Origin: Cyclobacteriaceae bacterium
Lineage (GTDB): Bacteria > Bacteroidota > Bacteroidia > Cytophagales > Cyclobacteriaceae
Assembly (NCBI GenBank): GCA_012033595.1
Contig: JAAUQL010000001.1
Span: forward strand, 54,120 to 118,119
Direction of reading: 5' to 3'
Length of the DNA: 64,000 nt
Part shown: in pieces, positions 30,890-40,842 of the stretch
Layout: each line of letters starts with the position of its first letter
Position numbering within the stretch: the first letter of the stretch is position 1
Notes under the pieces: generated by a model
Told to the model about the DNA's origin: nothing
What the model saw: the letters and a program-made list of their open reading frames with translations, nothing else
The model's database searches: none
Made by a program: the position numbers and the translations under genes

Positions 30890-31864
30890 ATGTTACTGAA
30901 CCTGAAAGAAATACAAGCCCCCATTGCTCAGGAGATGATGGAATTTGAAATAAAATTCCGGGAATCAATGAAGAGCAACGTCCTTCTTTTGGACAAAATC
31001 ATGTCTTATATCGTCAAGCGAAAGGGCAAGCAAATGCGCCCTATGTTTGTGTTTCTTTCTGCCGGTGTAGCCGGCCAAATCGACGAATCTACCTATCGCG
31101 GTGCTGCCCTCATCGAACTGCTGCATACTGCCACCCTGGTGCATGATGATGTGGTGGACGATGCCAACTATCGTCGGGGTTTTTTTTCGATCAATGCCTT
31201 GTGGAAAAACAAAATCGCCGTGCTGGTTGGCGACTACCTGCTCTCGCGCGGATTGTTGCTCTCGGTAGATTATGGCGACTACAACCTACTGAAGATCGTG
31301 TCTAATGCTGTACGTGAAATGAGCGAGGGTGAACTCTTGCAAATGGAAAAAGCGCGCAAGCTAGACATAGACGAGGAGGTGTATTACGATATCATCAGGC
31401 AAAAGACCGCGTCGCTGATTGCTTCTTGCTGTGCCGTAGGAGCCTGCTCTTCGGGAGCAGATGTGGCCACAATTGAAAAAATGAGGCTTTTTGGCGAAAA
31501 AGTGGGTATGGCCTTCCAGATCAAAGACGACTTGTTCGACTACGGAACCGCAGAGATTGGCAAACCGCTGGGCATCGACATCAAAGAAAAAAAAATGACC
31601 CTGCCGCTGATCTATGCCCTGCGCAATGCTTCCTTGCTGGAGCGAAAGCAGGTCATTTTTATGATAAAAAACCAAAGCCATAAGTCTAAAAAAGTGCAGG
31701 AAGTAATCGACTTTGTAAAGGGCTCGGGCGGAATCGAATATGCTCGGGAGGTGATGCAAAAGTACTATAATGAAGCACTGGATATTTTGCACTCTTTTCG
31801 CGATTCCCCATTCAAATCATCCCTCAGCGACCTGGTGCAGTTCACCATTATGCGGGAGAAGTAA
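30890..31864 (+). CDS. Polyprenyl diphosphate synthase (long-chain, quinone side chain)
   Basis: A 324-residue trans-isoprenyl diphosphate synthase. The first Asp-rich motif is DDVVDD at 86-91; the second is DDLFD near residue 210. The small residues ahead of the first motif (LLHTATLVH) fit a long-chain product, as in octaprenyl synthases. It would make the side chain of menaquinone from IPP in the cytoplasm. Family members are annotated IspB-like; chain length cannot be fixed here. Confidence 0.88.
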   Translation: MLLNLKEIQAPIAQEMMEFEIKFRESMKSNVLLLDKIMSYIVKRKGKQMRPMFVFLSAGVAGQIDESTYRGAALIELLHTATLVHDDVVDDANYRRGFFSINALWKNKIAVLVGDYLLSRGLLLSVDYGDYNLLKIVSNAVREMSEGELLQMEKARKLDIDEEVYYDIIRQKTASLIASCCAVGACSSGADVATIEKMRLFGEKVGMAFQIKDDLFDYGTAEIGKPLGIDIKEKKMTLPLIYALRNASLLERKQVIFMIKNQSHKSKKVQEVIDFVKGSGGIEYAREVMQKYYNEALDILHSFRDSPFKSSLSDLVQFTIMREK

Positions 31865-31903
31865 TTCCCCCGCCAATCCATGGTGCGCTATAGGTTAAGG
31901 ATG

Positions 31904-32473
31904 CTAAGATAGTGGCAGGAGGGGTCTTTTGTACACCTCCACATACAATTGAGCCAAAGCTATATACAGTGCACTTGCGCCACAAACCACCCCTTCGATG
32001 CCAGCAAGCGTGTGGATGGAATGGATCCCTGAAAAACTAGCCGCAGCCAAAAGTGCAAATAGCACCACCACGGTGCCAAACAGCCAGGTCATGGCCTTGC
32101 CCATTTTGAGCGTAGCTATAAACAATCCGAAAGTGTACACGCCCCAAATGGAAAGATAGTAACCCATGCTGTGCGCAGAGGGCACCGTGCCCAAACCCAT
32201 CTTCGGGAAAACGAGCAATATCACCAGTGATATCCAAAAAGCGCCATAAGAGGTGAAGGCCATCATCCCAAACAGATTGTTTTTCTTCCATTCCATCACG
32301 CCAACGATGATCTGGACAGAACAGCCCATGATCAATCCCATGGCCAGGATCATGGTGTCGAGTTCGAAAAGACCGGCATTGTGCAGGTTTAAAAGTATAG
32401 TGCTAAGGCCGAATGCTACCAAACCTAAAGGGCCAGGATTGGCGGTTTGATCCTTGATCATTGTATGTTCCAT
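31904..32473 (-). CDS. Acetate uptake transporter (GPR1/FUN34/YaaH, SatP-like)
   Basis: A 189-residue membrane protein with six predicted helices and the family signature NPGPLG at residues 12-17. SatP/YaaH proteins take up acetate or succinate with protons at the inner membrane. It converges on the polyprenyl synthase gene 40 bp away and is divergent from the peptide transporter. No acs or ackA gene is nearby, so its metabolic partner is not visible. Confidence 0.85.
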   Translation of the reverse strand: MEHTMIKDQTANPGPLGLVAFGLSTILLNLHNAGLFELDTMILAMGLIMGCSVQIIVGVMEWKKNNLFGMMAFTSYGAFWISLVILLVFPKMGLGTVPSAHSMGYYLSIWGVYTFGLFIATLKMGKAMTWLFGTVVVLFALLAAASFSGIHSIHTLAGIEGVVCGASALYIALAQLYVEVYKRPLLPLS

Positions 32474-32697
32474 ATCAATTTAATTGGTTCTATTATTTAA
32501 AAATCGCGCAAAATTAGAAGGAATATGGGGGTATAAAACTAACCAAGGTCATAGTTTGATAAATATGTTTGTGTATCGGAACACAACATTTGCTCAAAAA
32601 CCATATTTTTCATTTCCCTTTTTCATCACTAATTTTCTATGGCTGGCATTAAATCCGCCATTCATGCTATATTTACCGCCTTTCAACCTATCGCATT

Positions 32698-34047
32698 ATG
32701 AAGCAGGATACATTATGGGGTCATCCCAAGGGTTTGTACATTTTGTTTTTTACGGAGCTCTGGGAGCGTTTTTCTTACTATGGAATGCGTGCCATTCTCA
32801 TTTTATACCTTGTGGCACAAACCGACGAGCACAATCCCGGATTTGGTTGGGACAATGCCACAGCTCTTGAATTGTACGGCTGGTACACCATGTTGGTATA
32901 TGCGCTCGGGGTGCCGGGTGGTCTGCTCGCTGACAGACTCATTGGGCAAAAAAAATCAGTCATGCTGGGCGGAGCACTCATTATTGTAGGTCATGCCCTG
33001 TTGGTGATGAACGACTTGACCGCATTCTATTCGGGTCTGGTGGTGATCATACTGGGTGTAGGCGCTCTTAAGCCAAATATATCTTCTATGGTGGGGGGCT
33101 TGTATCGACCCGGAGACGGCAAGCGCGATAGTGCATTTACTATTTTCTATGTGGGTATCAATATTGGGGCATTCTCAGCGCCCTTGATTGTGGGCTATGT
33201 CGGTGAGGTCATCAATTGGAACTATGGATTTGGACTTGCCGGTATCGGCATGGCCCTGGGTCAGATTGTATTTGTATATGGTCAGCGTTACCTCAAAGAT
33301 GTGGGTAACTTTGTGCCCAAGCATATAGAAGTTGGTACGTTGAAAGTAAAAAAACTGACCAAAATAGAGCAAGACCGCATCGTGGTACTTTTGCTCTCTT
33401 TCGTGATTGTAGTGGTGTTTTGGGCAGCATACGAACAGGCTGGCGGATTGATGAATTTGTACGCGAAGCAGAAGATAGATCGTGTGCTGCTGGGTTTTGA
33501 AATCCCTGCCAGTTTTTTGCAGTCGCTGCACGCCTTTTATGTTATACTGATCGGTGCGCCTATGGCCTGGTTTTGGGTGCAATGGGCCAAGAAAGGCTGG
33601 GAAAACTCATCCCTTTTTAAAATGGGGCTGGGCACCATCATCACAGGTTTTGGATTTTTGTTACTGGTGGCTGCTGCCATGGAAACGATGAATACTCTTT
33701 CGGGAAAGGCGTCGATCTATTGGATGTTTGGCGCATATTTTTTGCACGTAGTGGGCGAATTGTGCATCAGCCCTATTTCCTTGTCATTCATTACCAAAAT
33801 GGCTCCCGCTAAGTACATGTCCTTTATGATGGGTGCCTATTTCTTTGCCATAGCCATTGGCAACAAACTGGCCGGAATGGTAGGCGAAGCCGCCATGCAA
33901 GCCGGGGAACTGACCATATTTTGGGGACTATTTGGATTTTGCGTCGGTTTTGGCCTTCTGTTAATCTTATTTGTAAGTAAGCTCAAAAAGCTCACCCATG
34001 GCGCCGACGACATCGAAGAGCCGGCCACGGTGGTAGAGCCGGGATAG
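32698..34047 (+). CDS. Proton-dependent oligopeptide transporter (POT/PTR2 family)
   Basis: A 449-residue MFS-type transporter with 12-14 membrane segments. The signature E-x-x-E-R-F-x-Y-Y-G lies at residues 20-29, and the GGLLADRLIGQKK loop and a PTR2-type FYVGINIGAF segment are present. It imports di- and tripeptides with protons across the inner membrane. Many Bacteroidota members are 480-550 residues, so this is on the short side, but no frame break was found. Monocistronic by position. Confidence 0.88.
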   Translation: MKQDTLWGHPKGLYILFFTELWERFSYYGMRAILILYLVAQTDEHNPGFGWDNATALELYGWYTMLVYALGVPGGLLADRLIGQKKSVMLGGALIIVGHALLVMNDLTAFYSGLVVIILGVGALKPNISSMVGGLYRPGDGKRDSAFTIFYVGINIGAFSAPLIVGYVGEVINWNYGFGLAGIGMALGQIVFVYGQRYLKDVGNFVPKHIEVGTLKVKKLTKIEQDRIVVLLLSFVIVVVFWAAYEQAGGLMNLYAKQKIDRVLLGFEIPASFLQSLHAFYVILIGAPMAWFWVQWAKKGWENSSLFKMGLGTIITGFGFLLLVAAAMETMNTLSGKASIYWMFGAYFLHVVGELCISPISLSFITKMAPAKYMSFMMGAYFFAIAIGNKLAGMVGEAAMQAGELTIFWGLFGFCVGFGLLLILFVSKLKKLTHGADDIEEPATVVEPG

Positions 34048-34248
34048 CGTATTTTAAAATGGAACTGCAAGTGAAGGAGTGATTATTTACCAATGCCCCG
34101 TATTTCAGCAGAGTAGAGCGGATGAACGTCGCACTTAAGCGCTTATAGGCACGGCTTACGGCTACAGGCTAGTCACTTAATCCCTGACAAAAATCATTTT
34201 ATGGCAGAAATGAATTAATTTATTTGCAAAGTTTTTTAATTCAACGCC

Positions 34249-34817
34249 ATGAAGAAAATTATTTATTTAACCATCACGACTACGGTCGTATTTTTTAACG
34301 CGCTATACGCACAGGAAGTGTCGCACGAATCGCATGAAGAAAATTTGAAGCGGAATAAAATTGGGCTGTATTTGGGGAACTCAGTCATTCATGAAGTGCA
34401 CAACAATAAAACCGGCAAAGAACAGTATGTTCTTGCTCCCACCTTTGGACTGGACTATGAGTATGCCCTCACACACAGATTTGCACTTGGGCTTTACAAC
34501 GAAATTTCTTTTTGAATATAGATGTTGAAAGAGATCACGAGGAATTTGTGAAGAGGGAAAACATCATTTTGAGTAGTGCGGTAGTGGTTTTTGAACCGGT
34601 GAAGCACGTGGCTTTTTTTGCAGGTAGCGGCATAGAAACCGATCAACATAAAACCTTGTGGATCAAATATATCGGAGTAGAGTATGCCTTTATCCATTGC
34701 AACGACTGGGATGTATCGCTGGAGGCCGGTTACATCAATAAAGAGCTATACGATTCGTTTAACTTTGGCGTAGTGATCGGCAGACGGTTTGGGAAGCGGC
34801 TCAGCTCCAGTCACTAA
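34249..34817 (+). CDS. Hypothetical secreted beta-barrel-like protein, frame break near 34510
   Basis: The first frame starts at an ATG at 34249 with a signal peptide (IIYLTITTTVVFF, cleavage near YAQ-E) and stops at 34515. One extra T in the five-T run at 34509-34513 continues it as EISFLNIDVERDHEEF to 34817, giving 189 residues. The mature part has amphipathic strands rich in Gly and aromatic residues and ends in VVIGRRFGKRL, like a small outer-membrane barrel. It carries several His residues near the N-terminus. Function is unknown. Confidence 0.55.
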
Positions 34818-35145
34818 GGCGCCGGTTCGGGAGTTTGCACCCTCTGAGCGTCGAATGAATTACTGGCAATAACCCAATTGCTAAAATCAAATCCAATTTT
34901 TGTCCCGGGAGTTACCTTTTTCGCTGCCAAAAGTATGGCGCGAAAACCCCGAAGAATCAACACCCGCTTATTACTACAAGAGGTGTACAGGTATGTTCGA
35001 CACTGCATTGAACATGCTTAAAGCCTTCCACCAACAAGCGCCGGCCTATGCCTTTGAACCGGATGATTGGCGATTATTGCCAAAAAAACCATGAAAAACA
35101 AACTTATTGCTTAGACAAATTGTACATTCAGAAAAGGCCAAACCT
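34818..35145. other. Ambiguous stretch with protein-like short frames on both strands
   Basis: On the plus strand, 34900-35094 (TTG start) reads protein-like: LPFSLPKVWREN near its start and FEPDDWRLLPKKP at its end. On the minus strand, 34814-35008 also ends in a plausible C-terminus (KIGFDFSNWVIAS). They overlap, so at most one is real. Neither has a recognised family or clear start, and either could be a decayed gene. Confidence 0.25.
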
Positions 35146-35631
35146 ATGAGATACTTTATGATCCTTTTTCTGTTTATTATCCTTTCTTTTTCTTGCGAAG
35201 AAACATTCAAAGATGAAAGGGAGACGTTATCCCAAGAAACCATTGATGCTTCCGTTGGCATTTTTGCAGGTGAGGTGCTATCAAAAACCACAGCAACGGG
35301 CAATGATGCGCTGTGGGAAATCTCCATCAAAAACCAGACAGGTGCCCTGGTGGTGTTTTACTGGGAGAAAAGCACTAATCTATTGAACAAGATCGAAGGC
35401 AGGGAAGGCCCATTTGATTATGAAATGAATCCTCAAACAGGAGCCCTAAGCCTGTCCACTGCCAAATTCCTGGCTTTTGAGTCACTCACCCAAAAAGTTC
35501 TGTCTCGATGGACACTTTCCAGGCATACCAACAACGACTTAAATTGGGTTTATGAGTTTCATTTTCAAGGCAGTGAAACTTCCATCTTGCTCGACGCCAT
35601 CAGCGGCGAAATCCTGGCCATGGGTTTCTAA
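35146..35631 (+). CDS. Small lipoprotein, PepSY-like features
   Basis: A 161-residue protein with a lipoprotein signal (hydrophobic core then SFSC, Cys17), so it is a membrane-anchored periplasmic or surface protein. The mature part shows two strand-helix-strand units (EISIKNQTGALVVFYW and WVYEFHFQGSETSILLDAISGEILAM) that resemble PepSY modules. The start at 35146 is chosen because it begins the signal peptide. Function is unknown; PepSY assignment is tentative. Confidence 0.55.
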   Translation: MRYFMILFLFIILSFSCEETFKDERETLSQETIDASVGIFAGEVLSKTTATGNDALWEISIKNQTGALVVFYWEKSTNLLNKIEGREGPFDYEMNPQTGALSLSTAKFLAFESLTQKVLSRWTLSRHTNNDLNWVYEFHFQGSETSILLDAISGEILAMGF

Positions 35632-35676
35632 AGTTTTCCTTTTTGCCGGCATATTCCGGTCACAACTTTACAAGCC

Positions 35677-36553
35677 CTACAGGGGCTCCATATGGATGGT
35701 TGCTTCAATGTGGAGCTTCTTCATAATCTCCACCTCAATGTCATCGGCTATATTGTGTGCGTTTTCCAGGGTGGTGTTTTTGGGCAATTTTATATGCATG
35801 GTCAGTTCCACATGTTCGCCATAGCGGTGCACGTGTACGTGGTGTATGTGGGTCTCCATGCCACAGGCTTCGTGTGCAATAGACTTGAGGTCATCCATCA
35901 ACTGGGTTTCGGGCATTTCGCCCAACAAGGGATCGGTACCTTCGGAGATAATTTCGTAAGCTGCATAGAAAATAAGCATCGAAACCACCAGTCCCAGGAC
36001 AGCATCTATCCACCAAAAATACGAACCTGCAAATATTCCGACTAAAATGATCAGTGATGAAATGGCATCGCTTCGGTGATGCCAACCGTCAGCTCCTTTA
36101 GAGAGGCATTTTTGTTTTTCTATATGTCCAAAAGGAATATTGAGCCAAGGCCTCTTTGACCACCACCGAAATGGCGGTGACCCAAATGGCAAATTGCCCA
36201 AATACCACGCCTTCGCGGTTGATGAGCCTAAGGACGCTGTCTTTGGCAAACTCAAATCCGATTAGCCCCAGGATAACTCCAATGATAATGGCAGCGATAA
36301 GCTCTGCACGACCATGGCCAAAGGGGTGCTCTTTGTCGGGGGGCTTGTTGGAAACCCAGGTGGCAATTATCACAATGATGGAACTAATAGAATCGGACAA
36401 GGTATGCCAGGCATCGGCCATTAGTGCTAATGAACCTGTGACCAACCCGGCCCAATATTTAAATGCGAAGAGCAGGCCGTTTACTATTATCGAAATCCAG
36501 CCCTGTTGGTAGGCCAGGTTTCTTTTATGGTTCGATGGATCCCTGCTCGGCAT
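35677..36553 (-). CDS. Cation diffusion facilitator (Zn/Fe/Mn efflux) with frame break near 36110
   Basis: A CDF transporter of about 291 residues if the net frame change between the N-terminal part (36553 to about 36110) and the C-terminal part (to 35677) is corrected. Candidate sites are the two five-T runs at 36109-36113 and 36115-36119. Metal-site motifs are intact: LMADAWHTLSDS (H-x3-D, membrane helix 2) and GWHHRSDAISS (helix 5), plus a cytoplasmic ferredoxin-like domain with HIHHVHVHR. It exports divalent metal ions in exchange for protons. It converges on the lipoprotein gene 45 bp away. The conserved parts on both sides argue against real decay. Confidence 0.75.
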
Positions 36554-36639
36554 AATAATGAGTGAAATAAGCCAAAAAGTGAAATTTTCCTCCCGGAGTC
36601 AGATCAGTAAATAAACAAATGTATAAATGAAGGAGAAAT

Positions 36640-37764
36640 CTAAACGTAGTTGCTCAGCATCACAGGCATCACCAGCATCAGGATATCTTCGTTGTCGCCT
36701 TGCTCTTTGGGCACGATCAGACCGGCCCTGTTGGGTTCCGAAAGCATCAGGGTGATTTCTTTACTATCGAGGTTATTGAGCATTTCCATCAGAAAACGTG
36801 CGTTGAATCCTATCTCCAGGTCTTCGCCATCGTGTACGCACGAAAGGCGCTCGTTGGCTTCATTAGAAAAATCAAGGTCCTCAGCCGATATCTGCAATTC
36901 ACTTCCCGTTATTTTAAGCCTTACCTGGTTGGTGGTTTTATTGGCATAAATGGAGATCCTTTTGAGCGAGCTGAGAAATTCCATTCGGTTGATGCTCATG
37001 TGGTTGTCGTTGCTCGCGGGGATCACGTTTTCATAATCAGGAAAGCGCTCGTCGATCAGACGGCAAATCATTTTTATATTATTAAAATGAAAAAATGCGT
37101 TGGCCAGGTTAAATTCCACGGTCACATTGGTGTTTTCAGAAGGCAACGTTGTTTTTAGCAGGTTAAGTGCTTTGCGCGGAATAATGATCGAATGTTCTGC
37201 ATCAGCGGCCACATCAATCCGCCGATATCGCACCAGTCTGTGGCCGTCGGTCGCTACAAAAGTGGTATTGGTCTCTGCCAGGTTGATGTACACGCCCGTC
37301 ATGGCGGGGCGAAGTTCATCGCTACTGGTGGAAAATATGGTATTGGCAATAGCGCTTGCCAGGGCATCGGTAGAAATATCGACGGTGTAGCCATTGGCTA
37401 CCACCGGGATTTTTGGAAAGTCGGTGGCATTTTCGCCCGATAACTTATATCGGCCGTTATCGCTGCTTATTTCTATGGAATAGGTCTCTTCATCTATCGA
37501 AAAGGTGACCGGCTGCTCAGGAAGGTTTTTCAACGTATCCAACAATATTTTTGCCGGCACGGCTATGCTGCCATTGTCTTTGGCCTCTATTTCGAGCTCG
37601 GTAACCATGGAAGTCTGCAAGTCTGAAGCGGTGATGATCAATTTTCCGTCTTCAATTTCAAACAGAAAATTTTCTAGAATAGGAACGACCGGGTTGGTGG
37701 TGATTACCCCATTGATGTGATTGAGTTCCTTTAATAATATTGCCGACGATACAATAAACTTCAT
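36640..37764 (-). CDS. dnaN: DNA polymerase III beta sliding clamp
   Basis: A 374-residue protein of the usual clamp length, with three consecutive processivity domains of about 120 residues and the C-terminal VMPVMLSNYV, matching the family end (MPMRL-type). It forms the dimeric ring that holds DNA polymerase III on DNA. It is divergent from the purine nucleoside phosphorylase gene across 190 bp. dnaA and recF are not neighbours, which is common in Bacteroidota. Confidence 0.95.
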   Translation of the reverse strand: MKFIVSSAILLKELNHINGVITTNPVVPILENFLFEIEDGKLIITASDLQTSMVTELEIEAKDNGSIAVPAKILLDTLKNLPEQPVTFSIDEETYSIEISSDNGRYKLSGENATDFPKIPVVANGYTVDISTDALASAIANTIFSTSSDELRPAMTGVYINLAETNTTFVATDGHRLVRYRRIDVAADAEHSIIIPRKALNLLKTTLPSENTNVTVEFNLANAFFHFNNIKMICRLIDERFPDYENVIPASNDNHMSINRMEFLSSLKRISIYANKTTNQVRLKITGSELQISAEDLDFSNEANERLSCVHDGEDLEIGFNARFLMEMLNNLDSKEITLMLSEPNRAGLIVPKEQGDNEDILMLVMPVMLSNYV

Positions 37765-37955
37765 TAAAATGGTTTTTAAGTTTTTTAAAAATTAGGTTAA
37801 AATTAAAAATTAACGCTCATAATTCAATAGTCGATCTGGCTTGCTTTTGATGCCGGTAATTCGATAAAATAGCAATTCACAACAGAATATGTGATAATTT
37901 CTTAGCTTCGCAATTTAAATCAATTTTGCTTAAAACCTCCTTATTTTCATAGAGT

Positions 37956-38768
37956 ATGGAAGAATTTTTTAGTGCTGCCGGGTATATTCAAAGTGTTTAC
38001 AAATACAAACCGCAATTTGGTATCATATTGGGCACCGGCCTCGGCCAGTTGGTAAATAGTATTGAAATCGATTGTTCGATAGATTATACCGACATCCCAC
38101 ATTTTCCGGTATCAACGGTCGAAAGCCACAAGGGCAAGTTGATCTGTGGCAAAATAGCAGGCAAAAATGTGGTGGTGATGCAGGGGCGATTTCACTATTA
38201 TGAAGGGTATTCTGCCAAAGAAATCACATTCCCCGTCAGGGTGATGAAGCTGCTGGGCATTGAGCGGCTCTTTATCTCCAATGCCTGCGGAGGGGTGAAT
38301 CCCGCGCATGAAGTCGGGGAGCTTATGATCATCAACGACCACATCAACCTGCACCCCGACAACCCACTCCGTGGCCCTAACCTCGATGAGTTTGGCCCCC
38401 GGTTTCCCGACATGAGCGAACCCTATGACCGAAAGATGATCGCACAGGCGCTCCATATTGCCAGGGAGAATAACATAAAAGTGCACACAGGTGTATATGC
38501 CAGTGTGACCGGCCCCAACCTGGAAACCCCGGCGGAATACAAATTTATACGCGTGCTGGGCGCTGATGCGGTGGGCATGAGTACCATCCCCGAATGTCTG
38601 GTGGCACGCCATATGGGCATACCGGTGTTTGCCATCTCGGTGATCACCGATCTGGGTGTGGAAGGCAGAATAGAAGAAGTAAGTCTGGAAATGGTGCTTG
38701 CGGCAGCCAGCAAGGCCGAACCTAATATGACGAAGATATTTGAGGAGCTGATTGCACGGCAAGATTGA
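37956..38768 (+). CDS. Purine nucleoside phosphorylase (trimeric type)
   Basis: A 270-residue enzyme with the PNP signatures GTGLG near residue 30, the VESHKGKL segment around 54, the QGRFHYYEGY motif around 77, SNACGGVNP near 112, and a purine-contact VTGPNLETPAEY segment near 190. It cleaves (deoxy)guanosine and (deoxy)inosine with phosphate to the base and (deoxy)ribose-1-phosphate. The length fits the trimeric low-molecular-mass class (PNP/PunA). The ATG start at 37956 is unambiguous. Confidence 0.93.
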   Translation: MEEFFSAAGYIQSVYKYKPQFGIILGTGLGQLVNSIEIDCSIDYTDIPHFPVSTVESHKGKLICGKIAGKNVVVMQGRFHYYEGYSAKEITFPVRVMKLLGIERLFISNACGGVNPAHEVGELMIINDHINLHPDNPLRGPNLDEFGPRFPDMSEPYDRKMIAQALHIARENNIKVHTGVYASVTGPNLETPAEYKFIRVLGADAVGMSTIPECLVARHMGIPVFAISVITDLGVEGRIEEVSLEMVLAAASKAEPNMTKIFEELIARQD

Positions 38769-38826
38769 ATGGAGTTCGGAATTTCAAGTGTCGAATAGTA
38801 TTAGGAGATTCTTTGTAAAGAACGCC

Positions 38827-39738
38827 TTAACTCCTCCACCAATTAAAATTATCTGAAATAATAATCTCGTTCTTTCGGACATGGTGCGTCGTCTTCATAG
38901 GAATGGTTCGAAAATCAAAAGCATATTTTTTGACCAAGTCCCTTATTTCATCAGTATCGTCATAAGTCATCATGAATTTTCCTTTCAGTTTGGAGGTCAA
39001 TTCAAATAAAGCATCATTGTCGATTTGATAATGGGTATATAGCCGTTTTCCTGCAATGGTATATGGTGGGTCGATGAACGAAAATGTGCCCGCTTCGTTC
39101 TTTACTTTTTCTAATTCTACAAACGCATCACCTGAGACAAATTTCATTTTTGATTTGACATGTCCAAGTGCCATTATTCGGTCGTGTAGCGTTTTGGGAT
39201 ACCAACGTGATTTGATCCCCTTTCCATTTTCACCTTTTTTAATCAATCCAGAACCTTTGGTAATAATTCCACCATGGAATATTCTGTTTTTCAAAATTGT
39301 GCCAAAAGCTTGCTCTCTGATCGTTTTTTCTTCCTTTTGCAATATAGAAGCTGCATTTTCTGAAGTTAGGTCAAAGGAAAAGATAGTATCCGCCAACCAT
39401 TTGTGGTCACCATTAATGATAACTTCCCAAACAGCCGCTACTTCATGGTCAAGTTCAACCATTAAAACAGTATCCGCCAAGTTCTCAAATGCGGCGGTAA
39501 GGCTTACAATCCCGCCCCCAGCAAATGGTTCAATCAACTTTTTGGCCCTAGAACCTTTTTGAATGGCTTGTTGATTTGTCAAGTAGATCGGTTTAAGCCA
39601 TTTTCTTACCAGTGGAATTAACCAGGTTTTTCCTCCTGGGTATCTGAAGGGGCTTCTTTGAGGAACAGACGCGATATTTACAATCTTAGGAGTTGCTTTT
39701 TCTTGTTGTTTTTCAAATATTGTTAATTGTCCTTCCAT
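38827..39738 (-). CDS. D12-class N6-adenine DNA methyltransferase (R-M partner)
   Basis: About 303 residues from the ATG at 39738; a TTG at 39744 would overlap the nuclease stop. The SAM site is RYPGGK near residue 34, and the catalytic motif IV DPPY starts near residue 223. These are the hallmarks of the Dam/D12-class methyltransferases that methylate adenine N6. It immediately follows the NotI-like nuclease gene on the same strand, 2 bp after its stop, so it should protect the host sites of that nuclease. The cassette is visibly more AT-rich than its neighbours, suggesting transfer. Confidence 0.85.
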   Translation of the reverse strand: MEGQLTIFEKQQEKATPKIVNIASVPQRSPFRYPGGKTWLIPLVRKWLKPIYLTNQQAIQKGSRAKKLIEPFAGGGIVSLTAAFENLADTVLMVELDHEVAAVWEVIINGDHKWLADTIFSFDLTSENAASILQKEEKTIREQAFGTILKNRIFHGGIITKGSGLIKKGENGKGIKSRWYPKTLHDRIMALGHVKSKMKFVSGDAFVELEKVKNEAGTFSFIDPPYTIAGKRLYTHYQIDNDALFELTSKLKGKFMMTYDDTDEIRDLVKKYAFDFRTIPMKTTHHVRKNEIIISDNFNWWRS

Positions 39739-39740
39739 GA

Positions 39741-40627
39741 TCAACTAATTATTAGGTCTGTTAAGGATGGTGCGTCAGGTGGATTATTATCTAAATGTTC
39801 ATCAAGACGGTTTTGAAGAATATCAATAAAACATGAAATGTCTCCCGGTTCCGGAGTGGATATTTTTACAAGGGCAGTTTCAAATTCTGTATAAACCGTA
39901 TCTACCAAGACGAGGTTTCTTTTATTTTGCTCTTTGTCCAATTTCAAATCGTATAAAAACCAAGCCATATCAGCGTTTGCTTTGGTGGTAGTTGGCAACT
40001 TTGGTAGCGTTTCAAAAAACGTTTTTGCATTGCAACTGTATGCTTTTTCTTCCAATTCTGGAATATACCCCCTTTAAATAAAAGTTGGGGAACAAGTCTT
40101 TTGCGGGAAGAGGATAGATAGTCAGGTTTTGGATAGTTATAACCCTTAGGCCACTCAAAAGATAAAGAGGGGTTTTTTATATATTCCTCAAATGGATTTC
40201 TGAGATTCCCAGAAATATACACACCTTGGACTTCAAGGGAAGCAAAATCTATCAACTGACCCTGCTGGTTATATTGAACCAGAACAAAGTCAATGTTACC
40301 TGCTGATTGACCGTTTTTATCTAAAAGCTTAACTTCGGATAAGGATGTCCATTTAGCGTTTGAGCCGAATGCAAATTCGGCAGCATTTTCAACAATTGTC
40401 CAATCTTCCCTGAACCTTATTGGACAGGTTATCACAGATGTGCCAACATGTAAAACACTGCAAACCCCTAATGGATCCTTGGCTTTATCCTTCGTACAGT
40501 TAGGGACTTTATTGTTATAAGGGCAAAGCTTTTGCTTTCTATACCTTAGTGCTTTAGAACCTTCATTCTCTATTGGAAAGCCAAACACTTCAGCAAGGGG
40601 GCTTTTATAATCCGTTTTTTGAGCCAT
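39741..40627 (-). CDS. NotI-like type II restriction endonuclease (frame break near 40070)
   Basis: One more C in the five-C run at 40068-40072 joins the two frames into a 295-residue protein (junction KGGYIPELEEKAY). From the ATG at 40627 the sequence opens with PLAEVFGFP and carries four cysteines (35, 44, 56, 68) spaced like the Cys4 iron site of NotI, in KLCPYNNKVPNCTKDKA and the following GVC and TCP segments. A nuclease core follows, with Asp113 and Glu132-Val-Gln134, an E-x-Q form of the PD-(D/E)xK site, which I recall for NotI. It should cut unmethylated DNA; the recognition sequence cannot be read here. The adjacent gene is its methyltransferase. Confidence 0.8.
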
Positions 40628-40811
40628 TCTCAAAGGTAGGTAATTCTAACGGCCTTAAAATGCTTTTGATAAAATTTGAAGCGAGGCAATAACACAATAT
40701 TTCGGGCACCTCCGTTACTATTTCCAAATCTACAGAAGCAAAAGCCACCACCTCAAAATTGGTTTCACTGCTCGAAATGAAGTACTTTTGAACCTGGATT
40801 TTAAGGGCCAT
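40605..40811 (-). CDS. Hypothetical small protein upstream of the restriction gene
   Basis: An open frame of 68 residues from an ATG at 40811, ending 23 bp inside the nuclease gene, so the two would be translationally coupled. It has no helix-turn-helix motif, so it is not an obvious controller (C) protein; it is mixed hydrophobic/acidic with the segment ILCYCLASNFIKSI. Its start context TTTGAGAATGGC is identical to that of the nuclease start. It could be a regulatory leader peptide or a remnant. Unrecognised. Confidence 0.4.
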   Translation of the reverse strand: MALKIQVQKYFISSSETNFEVVAFASVDLEIVTEVPEILCYCLASNFIKSILRPLELPTFENGSKNGL

Positions 40812-40842
40812 TCTCAAATCATAAGCAGGAAATTCACCAGGC

